Below the pieces are notes generated by a model, which was not told the origin of the DNA, made no database searches, and worked only from the letters and a program-made list of their open reading frames with translations. A stretch of DNA of 64,000 bases from Bizionia sp. M204 (GTDB taxonomy: Bacteria > Bacteroidota > Bacteroidia > Flavobacteriales > Flavobacteriaceae). Positions 7,643-15,457 of this stretch are shown one piece after another (the first letter of the stretch is position 1; every line of letters starts with the position of its first letter). A program made the position numbers and the translations under genes. The stretch lies in contig NZ_CP046242.1 of the NCBI RefSeq assembly GCF_023205095.1, positions 2,407,001 to 2,471,000 on the forward strand, written 5' to 3'.

Positions 7643-8929
7643 ATGAAATCACTTTACAATAGGTTTATTAGTTTTATAAACACCATTCAAGGTAAAATTG
7701 CCTTTTACCCAACGTTATTTAGCATATTTGGTTTTAGCTTCGCTATGCTGATGCTCTTTTTAGAAAAGGAAGGTATTTCAGCTTATATAATTGAGCACAT
7801 ACCACAATTAGTTATAAATAATGCGGATACCGCTAAAACACTTTTAAGTTTTTTAACAGGCGGCATTATATCTATCATGGTTTTTAGTTTTTCCATGGTA
7901 ATGGTTTTATTGAACCAAGCTTCTAGTAATTTCTCACCTCGTGTTTTACCCGGCTTAATATCCAATAGAAACCACCAATATGTATTAGGTATCTATTTAG
8001 CCACCATTTTATACAACACCTTCACGTTGGTTGGTATTAATCCTTTGGAAAATGACAAATATCAATTGCCAGGATTTTCCGTGCTTATTGGTATTATTCT
8101 AACGGTAGTGTGTTTAGGTAGTTTTCTATATTTTATACATTCTATATCTCAATCTATTCAGGTTAATAATATTTTAGATGGCATTTACAAAAAAGCTAAA
8201 TCCCGATTAGAATACCTATTAGAAAAAGAGTCTGAAACAGCACCGTCATTTCCTGACGCATCGGAATGGACCTCTTATTTTAGTTCCGAAACGGGTTATT
8301 TTCAAAATATTGCTATTCCAAATTTGGTAGATATTTGCAAAGAAGAATCTATTCAATTAAAAATCTTGCCAATCCAAGGCGTTTTTGTTTTGAAAGGCGT
8401 TCCAATCATACAAGTAAGTAAAGATATAGATGACGCATTAGTAAAAGACATATTATCAAATTTCAATTTTGCGAAAGGTGAATTTGTAGAAGATAATTAT
8501 GCACTGGCTTTTAAGCAAATTACAGAAATTGGCATGAAAGCAATGTCTCCAGGCATTAACGATCCAGGGACAGCCATTAGCACCATTGATTATCTAACAG
8601 AATTATTTGCTTTACGTCTTAAAAAAAATGACAAGACCATCATTACATCTGATAACGAACCACTTATTGACGTAACAACCACTAATTTTAAAGAGTTAAT
8701 TTATCAAGTTATGGTGTCTTATCGCACCTATTGCAAGCATGATATGACATGTATTCAGAAGCTATTTATCATGTTTAAATATTTATTACTGCAAGAAGCT
8801 CATTTGCCAGAATATCATGATGCCCTTGTAGCAGAAGCAAAACTACTGTATCAAGATACACAGAAAAGCATTACAAATTCCACAGACTTAAGACGGATTG
8901 AAGCTTTATATCAAGACTTAACAGCCTAA
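7643..8929 (+). CDS. DUF2254 family membrane protein
   Basis: 428 residues. The N-terminal 180 residues contain four hydrophobic segments (about 19-39, 65-90, 112-130 and 143-168), then a soluble C-terminal region containing AMSPGINDPGTAISTIDYL, the conserved DUF2254 signature (about residues 302-320). The family is a predicted inner-membrane protein of unknown function. The gene stands alone, divergent from the small exported peptide gene, and is followed by a strong hairpin terminator. Confidence 0.9.
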   Translation: MKSLYNRFISFINTIQGKIAFYPTLFSIFGFSFAMLMLFLEKEGISAYIIEHIPQLVINNADTAKTLLSFLTGGIISIMVFSFSMVMVLLNQASSNFSPRVLPGLISNRNHQYVLGIYLATILYNTFTLVGINPLENDKYQLPGFSVLIGIILTVVCLGSFLYFIHSISQSIQVNNILDGIYKKAKSRLEYLLEKESETAPSFPDASEWTSYFSSETGYFQNIAIPNLVDICKEESIQLKILPIQGVFVLKGVPIIQVSKDIDDALVKDILSNFNFAKGEFVEDNYALAFKQITEIGMKAMSPGINDPGTAISTIDYLTELFALRLKKNDKTIITSDNEPLIDVTTTNFKELIYQVMVSYRTYCKHDMTCIQKLFIMFKYLLLQEAHLPEYHDALVAEAKLLYQDTQKSITNSTDLRRIEALYQDLTA

Positions 8930-8970
8930 ATGGAAATTTTATTTTAAAAAGCTACAAACCACCAAAAATT

Positions 8971-9016
8971 AAAAAGCATTCCATTCTTCGTATTCAGAAA
9001 AAAGGAATGCTTTTTT
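8971..9016 (+). terminator. hairpin terminator after the DUF2254 gene
   Basis: AAAAAGCATTCC at 8971-8982 pairs with GGAATGCTTTTTT ending at 9016, with a T run on the plus strand. The stem and its loop resemble a second, decayed copy near 18005. Confidence 0.75.
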
Positions 9017-9136
9017 ATCAAAAAAAACTAAAAACCAAATTGGACCGAGTACTAATTTATTCCAAACTTTTAATAGAAATAAAATCGATCATACATAATT
9101 TATCCCATTGATTTTTCAGAAGTACCTTAAAAAAAA

Positions 9137-10588
9137 TTAATTAACAATTAAGTTGTAGGTTGTAGTTAAAAACTGTTCATTCCCTCCTGTTAATTTTTGA
9201 ACATATATTTCAATATAATCATTTTTAACTACGTCTACAGTAGCAATTATCGAGACCGATTGTCTTGCGTTAGTTTGCAGTACATCCGCCTCCACTTCAC
9301 TTCCAACAACTTTAGTCCCATTTTTAAATACTGAAAAAGCATATCGACTGCCGCCTGTTGCCGTAAAAGATAATGCACCTAAAACGTTAATTGCTCTTCT
9401 ACTTTCACCTTTATATATCAACCTATTTTCACTATTCACACCCGCACCTTCAGCCGTTCGGAACAACCTGATAGAATTGGTATTAACAGGTAATTTAAAT
9501 GCAGTTGTATTAGTAATATTTACCACGTTAGAACTGCCATAGTATAAATTCCCTGTGGCTACATCATCACTTTCTCTAGGTATACCTGATGCACTAACCG
9601 TCCAAACATTAGAGAAATTATATCCAAGATAGGTTTGTGCAGGAGCATACCCTTTAACATATCCAGATGGCGCGCTTGTTGTACCTGTGAAAACGGTAGC
9701 TTGCAAAACACCTGTTCCTACTGCAAGTCCTGTAGTACTGACATCTAAAGCCACAGCTGAACCACTTACCGTGCTAAAACCACTAACTTTTTCTATTAAA
9801 CCAAAGGTTCCTGTAAATTTTTCAAACGTTCCTGAATTATTTCCAAACCACCCTTGATTATTTAGTAATAGGTTACCAATGTTTGAATAGGTAATTCCAT
9901 TTGCGTTGTTTAGAAATTGAATAATATTTCCAAAGAACAACCCTAAACCATCAATACTTCCAACATTTGTCATGCCATCTATTATGGTGTTTTGAACCAA
10001 AAGTGATGCCGTGCTTGTAATTCCTGGACCGGTAATCTCAAAAGCTTTAGTTCCTTTTAACGTAAGATTTCTAACACTACCACCAGTACTGCCCTTAAAA
10101 ACAGTGCCACCAGCATATAATAAAACGTCTTCATTAGCATCCAATCCAGAAATATAGGCGCTATTTAAATTAATAGGAGCCGTTAAGGTTATAGTACCAT
10201 TAATTTCATACAATGTATTTGAATTTAATAAATAAGTAGAACCACCTCCTGCTGCAAGTTCACTGCTTAAATCTGCGGCAGATTTCACGAGCTTATAATT
10301 GTTCCGAACGGATGAATCTAATTTTGTCCAAGTGCTGCCTTTATAGAAATAGAAAGCATTTTCTGAAGTATCATAAACTAACAAGCCATTTACTGGGTTT
10401 GCAATAGCTAGCCGCTCGACAGATGTCATTCGTGGTGTTAGCATACCTTTAGTGGTAGAAACCACATCCAACATAGCGGATTCATTTGGCATGAGTGTTC
10501 CGATTCCGACTTGAGAGAAACCTGTGGTTGATAATAAAAAAAGAGCCATTAGGCTAAATGCGTTTAAAAGTAGTTTTTTCGTTTTCAT
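9137..10588 (-). CDS. exported surface protein with tail-fibre-like N-terminus
   Basis: 483 residues. Signal peptide 1-25 (ends GFSQ), then the VGIGTLMPNESAMLDV and MTSVERLAIANPVNGLLVYD motifs typical of flavobacterial exported proteins that resemble phage tail-fibre or adhesin tips. The middle (about 110-320) is rich in Gly, Thr and Asn with repeating short hydrophobic strands (NLTLKG, TNVGSIDGLG), suggesting a beta-helix; the C-terminus looks like a beta-sandwich head. No T9SS sorting domain is seen. It follows the T9SS gene by only 2 nt, so they are co-transcribed and may be partner surface proteins. Confidence 0.8.
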   Translation of the reverse strand: MKTKKLLLNAFSLMALFLLSTTGFSQVGIGTLMPNESAMLDVVSTTKGMLTPRMTSVERLAIANPVNGLLVYDTSENAFYFYKGSTWTKLDSSVRNNYKLVKSAADLSSELAAGGGSTYLLNSNTLYEINGTITLTAPINLNSAYISGLDANEDVLLYAGGTVFKGSTGGSVRNLTLKGTKAFEITGPGITSTASLLVQNTIIDGMTNVGSIDGLGLFFGNIIQFLNNANGITYSNIGNLLLNNQGWFGNNSGTFEKFTGTFGLIEKVSGFSTVSGSAVALDVSTTGLAVGTGVLQATVFTGTTSAPSGYVKGYAPAQTYLGYNFSNVWTVSASGIPRESDDVATGNLYYGSSNVVNITNTTAFKLPVNTNSIRLFRTAEGAGVNSENRLIYKGESRRAINVLGALSFTATGGSRYAFSVFKNGTKVVGSEVEADVLQTNARQSVSIIATVDVVKNDYIEIYVQKLTGGNEQFLTTTYNLIVN

Positions 10589-10590
10589 AA

Positions 10591-12543
10591 TTAGTATTTT
10601 AAGATTTTAGTAGATTTTTGGGCATTATTTGTTTTGAGTACAACCATGTAAACACCGGTACTATGATGAAATGGAATTAGTACTTTATGTTGATTGTCAA
10701 GATTTTCTGTAAGTGATAAAAGATGCTGACCCATTATATTATAGACCTCAATACCTGAAATTTCTAAATTGTTCGGGTTTGAAACCACTATTTGGTCAAG
10801 GCCATTATAAAAAACTGTTATTTTGTCCAACTCTATATGATTTGTACTTAAGGTTTCTGCCGGTTGGAAAACAATAGAATACCGTGTTAAATATTCGCCG
10901 ATTGGCAAATTAATTTCAAAATCGGCTTCCGTTAAATTATAGGTCGTATCCAACAAATTATCTTTTAAATAAATAGTATGGCTGAAATTTTCAGCCGCAT
11001 CCAACATCAATCGGTGGGATCCTGCTTCAGAAATTATTAAACCAATTGGAAACTCCAAGTGGTCTGCAAAACTATTTGTACCCTGAATACCATATCGTCT
11101 GTTTGCATTATTTTCTATAATAAAAAACATATCATCGTCGCGAGACATGTATTGCAGCGCATCATAACCCGGGTTATAATTTTCGTCTGCAGGAGAATTA
11201 GGAAGAAACCCTAATAGTAATTGTCTGTGAAATCCTTCTGGATCCTCATAACCAAGACGAATGTATTGATTTTCGGCACTTGCATTATGTGTTGAATTTG
11301 AAAGCCTGCTGGAAGATTCTAGTTTAAAAAAACGTTGCGAATTTTTAAAAACAATAGTCCCAGAGCCTATGGCATCTATGAAAAATCCTTTTCCAATTGG
11401 CACATATTGCGAAGGTTCTGTAACGGTTCCAGAAGTACCAATTCCTGCAATAAGCGGTGACGCAATAGAAGGTGGTGTTCCACCGGTTAAATTTCTAGTA
11501 GCATAACCCCCTAAATAATCAGATAATACATGTGATGTTGATCCACCATCAACCCAAAAGTGAAGCGATTCTAAAACGGTACTATTATCATTAATAAAAT
11601 CGTCAGCATCTAAAGCTGAAGGATAGGGATTACCTAATAAAATGCTTTCACCACTGCTAATTGGAAATTGATAGTCACCATTGTTTGGTGCTCCGTAAAA
11701 TACATAGTTCTGATCCGTTCCAATAGAGTTTGGACCTTTCATGGTATAACCTTCTCCCGGATTTAAAACGCTTGTACTGTTTAATGCAATCCAATTTGCA
11801 TACGAACCCGATCCCCGCGCATATTTATACAGCCACCTAGTATTAATAGTTAATGCCGTTGTAACATTACCCCCACCGTCTGTTACGGAAGGAAGCCCAT
11901 TGTACGGGTTACCAGAATTAAATAATATTTGTGTAGGCTTAAAAGGATTGACGCTTGAATCTACACCATCAAATTTTCCACCCAAAAAACTAAAAATACC
12001 GCTATTGTTTACTGGAGAAGACCAATAGTCATATTGAAAGGGTGAAACGGTTCCTTGTTGATCTAAAATAAGTTTACCCGAGTTAATGGTATTAGCATCT
12101 ACTCCGGAGTGCTCTTGAACAAGTTGTGCCTCACCTGTTAGTCTTAAGTCGCCACTTTTTAAATTCAAGGCATTGGTTACTTGCAATAAGAAGTCGTCTG
12201 CAACGGTAACACCCTTTAATCCTTCGGGTGTGATGTCAATTTCCAGATTATAAAAATGGGCATTCGCTGCGCTTCCGGATAAATTTAAAAAATTGTTGGA
12301 TGCGCTTTTAAAATAAGTTGTTCCAGCTGTGGCACTGGTTGCTCCATGATTAATGAAGCTATTATTCAAATACAAATTACCATTGGAAACATGATTTCCG
12401 GCAACCGTATTGGTGTATTCCTCTTCAAAATACACATTGCTATTCGTGCTTATTTTAAGCACTCCTGTATTTACTATTTGTGCATTTGCAAAAAAGCAAG
12501 CACAAAGTAAAACACAGAACATAATTGTAGGTTTTAAGTTCAT
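10591..12543 (-). CDS. T9SS type A sorting-domain surface protein
   Basis: 650 residues. Signal peptide 1-21 (FFANAQ), a large Asn/Ser/Gly-rich extracellular region with repeated beta-strand motifs, and a C-terminal T9SS type A sorting domain over about the last 75 residues (IVVSNPNNLEISGIEVYNIM, GVYMVVLKT, STKILKY). The protein should be exported across the outer membrane and anchored to or released from the surface. It lies 33 nt after the single-domain response regulator and 2 nt before the next exported protein, forming part of a five-gene run headed by signalling proteins. No enzyme domain is recognised. Confidence 0.88.
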   Translation of the reverse strand: MNLKPTIMFCVLLCACFFANAQIVNTGVLKISTNSNVYFEEEYTNTVAGNHVSNGNLYLNNSFINHGATSATAGTTYFKSASNNFLNLSGSAANAHFYNLEIDITPEGLKGVTVADDFLLQVTNALNLKSGDLRLTGEAQLVQEHSGVDANTINSGKLILDQQGTVSPFQYDYWSSPVNNSGIFSFLGGKFDGVDSSVNPFKPTQILFNSGNPYNGLPSVTDGGGNVTTALTINTRWLYKYARGSGSYANWIALNSTSVLNPGEGYTMKGPNSIGTDQNYVFYGAPNNGDYQFPISSGESILLGNPYPSALDADDFINDNSTVLESLHFWVDGGSTSHVLSDYLGGYATRNLTGGTPPSIASPLIAGIGTSGTVTEPSQYVPIGKGFFIDAIGSGTIVFKNSQRFFKLESSSRLSNSTHNASAENQYIRLGYEDPEGFHRQLLLGFLPNSPADENYNPGYDALQYMSRDDDMFFIIENNANRRYGIQGTNSFADHLEFPIGLIISEAGSHRLMLDAAENFSHTIYLKDNLLDTTYNLTEADFEINLPIGEYLTRYSIVFQPAETLSTNHIELDKITVFYNGLDQIVVSNPNNLEISGIEVYNIMGQHLLSLTENLDNQHKVLIPFHHSTGVYMVVLKTNNAQKSTKILKY

Positions 12544-12576
12544 TGTTTATAGTTTAGATTTGGGTTAGATAAAATA

Positions 12577-13020
12577 CTAAATTATTTTTTTAAAAGGTTC
12601 ATTTTGTTCTATATTTTCTGATTTATTTAATACGTTTTTTAGTTTATTGACCGTCAGCGGCTTGGTAATATAACCAGCACAATAAGGTTCATTTCGCGCT
12701 TTATTAATGTCCATAGAACACATGGAAGATGACACCATATATACTTTTATTGCTCGTGTATTGATAAAGTTTAAAAGTTTAAACTCATTAAAAAAATTAA
12801 ACCCATTCATTTCCGGCATATTTATATCTAACAAAATGACATCTGGAATAGCTACAGATTTAATATTGGTATTTAATTCCAACAGCTTAAAAAAACTAAT
12901 TGCTGAAATAGCATTATTAAAAACCCGCGTTTTTATATTTGGGTTGTATTTTTCAATAATTCTTTGATTAACAAATAGATCTATCTTGTTATCATCGATC
13001 AACATTACATTTTCAATCAT
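12577..13020 (-). CDS. single-domain (CheY-like) response regulator
   Basis: 147 residues, a receiver domain only. Acidic pocket D9/D10 (MLIDDNKIDLF), phospho-acceptor D65 (VILLDINMPEMNG) and the conserved lysine K120 (GYITKP) are all present; there is no output domain. It overlaps the kinase gene by 8 nt and precedes two surface-protein genes. Such regulators act through protein contacts, so it might relay phosphate or control a partner such as the STAS-like protein encoded two genes upstream (inference). Confidence 0.92.
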   Translation of the reverse strand: MIENVMLIDDNKIDLFVNQRIIEKYNPNIKTRVFNNAISAISFFKLLELNTNIKSVAIPDVILLDINMPEMNGFNFFNEFKLLNFINTRAIKVYMVSSSMCSMDINKARNEPYCAGYITKPLTVNKLKNVLNKSENIEQNEPFKKII

Positions 13021-14860
13021 TGTTTTTGCTCCCTTCTTTTAAATTTGGTAATTGCACCCTAAATGTGGTGCCTTTATTTATTATACTTTTAACCTCTACA
13101 CTGCCATTAAAATCTTCTACAATACGCTTAACAATGTAAAGCCCCAGGCCTGTTCCTTCAGAATTATCACTATTTGCTTTAAAATAAAGATCAAATACTT
13201 TATCAATATCATCTTCACGAATTCCTATACCATTGTCAGAAACTAAAATACTTATATCATCATCACTACTTATAATATTTATATGCGTGGTAGGCGTCAG
13301 TTTATTCGTTTTAGATTTGGCAAAACAAATGGTATTGTGGATTAGGTTTTGAAGTATAGAATCTATTAATTCCTGATTGAAATAAAAGTCAGTTTCCTGC
13401 TGAATATCCACATGAAAAGTGATATTATCAAAATTCTTTATCCCTTTTAAGGCCACAAGTGCAGTATTAATTTTCTTTTCAAAATCTATAATTGTATTGT
13501 CTCTTCGTTTTTCTGAAATAATAGACGCAAAAGCCAAATCGTCCAACAAAAAGCGTCCTTTTTCTAACGTTTCGTCCAACATATCAATTAACAATCTGGT
13601 TCTGCTGTTAAGCTCTTCCTCCTTTAAGAGGTGAAGTAATCCTTCCGCAGATGTTAATGGCGCTTTTAAGTCGTGCGCAGAACGGTATAAAAACAGCTCC
13701 AAATCTTTGGTTGTTTGTTTTAATTTCTCCTCTAATTTTTTGCGTTTAGAAATATCAAGCATGATTGCGCAATAAAATTTATCCTTGCCATTTTGCCAAT
13801 TACTCATAGCAAACTCCACCGGAAACTCGTCACCATTTTTTCGTAAGCCCAGCATTTCTATATTATCACCATAGGAATCATTATCCAGTTTATCTTTTGC
13901 TTTAAGCAATTCCTTAACACCTGTATCCACCTGTTTTTTAGAAATTAAAACGGTTAATGGTTTACCTATAATTTCAGAGCTAGTATATCCAAATGCCAAT
14001 TCAGCGCCTTTATTCCATTCTATAATATTTCCTACTCCATTGGCTACAACTAAAATACCCACATTTATGGATTGAAATATGTTGCTGTACTTGGTTTCAA
14101 TAGCTTTTAGTTGAATGGATGCCTTATTGTTATTTTTATGTTTTTTGGTTTTTACAGTAGCATACATTATTTCATTCTCCAAATTAAAAACAGGTTTTAA
14201 CTTCGAAATAAAAAAAGTTTGTCTGCCTTTTAATGACAAACCCATGGACTGGTATTTACAGACCTTGCCTTGATTAAACACCTTATTTACTTGTTTCTTT
14301 ACATAATTATGATTGGCAGGGTTTACAAAATCATAAATATTTGAACCAATAATACTGTCGTACGCATTATGCATAGCACTTTTAGATGTATTTATAATCT
14401 TTCCAAACTTATCTATATATAAAACATCTTGGGTGAAATTTTCAATAAGCTTTTGTTCATTACAATGAACAGGGTTTTTATTTATACCCTTGCAATAGTA
14501 ATTGCTAACATCACTGCTTATTGTTACGTATTTTATTATCGCACCGCTTTCATTCTTTATAGGTTCAATAGTAGTATCTAGCCAAAAAACCTCATTATTT
14601 TCTCTTTTATGAGATAAAACGCCTCGCCATATTTCACCAGCCAAAAAGGCTTCAGATTGCATTGGTAATTTTAATAAGTGGTTTATTTGACCAACAGCTG
14701 CTTTTTTGGAAACATTCATCACTTTAAAAAAATTGTCATTACAATACACCAACTTCCCACAAGCATCCGAAACAGAAATTATTAGATGGCTATCTAGAGA
14801 CTCCAACAAAGCCTCTACCTGAATGATGGAATTTAAGTTTGTTATTGCTTTATACATCAA
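13013..14860 (-). CDS. multi-PAS sensor histidine kinase
   Basis: 615 residues, no membrane segment, so cytoplasmic. Three PAS domains (about 20-120, 138-238 and 258-375; the third has IIEWNKGAELAFGYTSSEI and the PAC-like KNGDEFPVEFAMSNW), a HisKA domain with phospho-acceptor H396 (YRSAHDLKAPL), and HATPase_c with DNGIGI and GTGLGLYIVKRIV. The ligand or redox signal of the PAS domains is unknown. It overlaps the STAS-like gene by 11 nt and the single-domain regulator by 8 nt, so the three proteins are made together and probably act as one signalling unit. Confidence 0.93.
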   Translation of the reverse strand: MMYKAITNLNSIIQVEALLESLDSHLIISVSDACGKLVYCNDNFFKVMNVSKKAAVGQINHLLKLPMQSEAFLAGEIWRGVLSHKRENNEVFWLDTTIEPIKNESGAIIKYVTISSDVSNYYCKGINKNPVHCNEQKLIENFTQDVLYIDKFGKIINTSKSAMHNAYDSIIGSNIYDFVNPANHNYVKKQVNKVFNQGKVCKYQSMGLSLKGRQTFFISKLKPVFNLENEIMYATVKTKKHKNNNKASIQLKAIETKYSNIFQSINVGILVVANGVGNIIEWNKGAELAFGYTSSEIIGKPLTVLISKKQVDTGVKELLKAKDKLDNDSYGDNIEMLGLRKNGDEFPVEFAMSNWQNGKDKFYCAIMLDISKRKKLEEKLKQTTKDLELFLYRSAHDLKAPLTSAEGLLHLLKEEELNSRTRLLIDMLDETLEKGRFLLDDLAFASIISEKRRDNTIIDFEKKINTALVALKGIKNFDNITFHVDIQQETDFYFNQELIDSILQNLIHNTICFAKSKTNKLTPTTHINIISSDDDISILVSDNGIGIREDDIDKVFDLYFKANSDNSEGTGLGLYIVKRIVEDFNGSVEVKSIINKGTTFRVQLPNLKEGSKNND

Positions 14861-15257
14861 ACTTATTTTTAGATTCCATACAAAACGCTAACGCTGATTC
14901 CGTTTCACCAAAAATTTGAACATGTGCATCTTGTGCAAATAGCCTTTTATAAGACCCAATAAGCAGTTTACTATGCAATGTGTCCACTACAAAAGCTTGT
15001 GTGATAATATGCCTTTTTAAAATGGGACTTTCGGCAAAAAACTTGGCTGCTTTAGGAGAAAAATTACCAATGAAATTACGAATATCAATAAGTAAAGGCA
15101 TTGCTTTACCATCCGTTAATTTTTGGATTTTCATTAAATAGGCTTCTGATGCTTCAATGGTCAGATAACAATCTGATTGATTAAACGTACAGAACAAAAT
15201 TTCGTTTTCAATCCAAAATTTAACTTTCTCGGAATGATTTAGTATTGACGTACTCAT
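14850..15257 (-). CDS. STAS/SEC14-like protein (DUF7793-type)
   Basis: 135 residues. A beta-strand (KVKFWIENEILFCTF), a helix, a strand (AMPLLIDIRNFIG) and further alternating helices and strands (AFVVDTLHSKLLIGSYKRLF) resemble the small STAS-like or SpoIIAA-like folds often found beside PAS kinases in flavobacteria. No Ser/Thr phosphorylation site of the SpoIIAA type is certain. It is the first gene of the run and overlaps the kinase gene by 11 nt. A partner-switch or sensor-accessory role is an inference. Confidence 0.65.
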   Translation of the reverse strand: MSTSILNHSEKVKFWIENEILFCTFNQSDCYLTIEASEAYLMKIQKLTDGKAMPLLIDIRNFIGNFSPKAAKFFAESPILKRHIITQAFVVDTLHSKLLIGSYKRLFAQDAHVQIFGETESALAFCMESKNKFDV

Positions 15258-15260
15258 AGG

Positions 15261-15314
15261 TTTGCATTATTTGGGGCATTATGCAAATTATGTATGCCAA
15301 TATGCATGCCAAAC
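15261..15314 (-). promoter_or_regulatory. promoter with tandem 12-bp repeat for the STAS/kinase/adhesin operon
   Basis: On the minus strand TTTG at 15313-15310 is followed by 19 nt and then TAATTTG at 15290-15284, close to the Bacteroidota housekeeping promoter. The spacer is filled by two near-identical 12-mers, TATGTATGCCAA at 15289-15300 and TATGCATGCCAA at 15301-15312 (plus strand). An inverted repeat TTTGCAT/ATGCAAA (15261-15287) follows. These repeats are likely regulator sites. A sigma-54 reading (GG-N10-GG at 15310-15297) is weaker because the -12 GC is missing. Confidence 0.5.
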
Positions 15315-15457
15315 AAATAATAGCCTTGCAATAAACCGCTAAACAACTGAAAGTGAGCTGGTAGAAAAATACGAAACAAAAAGGACTCTATTTGAAGGCC
15401 ACGGCTAACCGAGATAAATGTTCGATAAACAGGAGTTCCACGGTATATCGTGATTTA

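Noticed and set aside
7455-7652. Minus-strand 65-codon ORF before the DUF2254 gene
   Set aside because: Low-complexity Lys/Tyr/Leu translation of A/T-rich promoter DNA, overlapping the start of the real gene.
15297-15310. Sigma-54 promoter upstream of the STAS/kinase operon
   Set aside because: The -24 GG is present, but the -12 dinucleotide is GG rather than GC; a housekeeping-type promoter fits the same sequence better.
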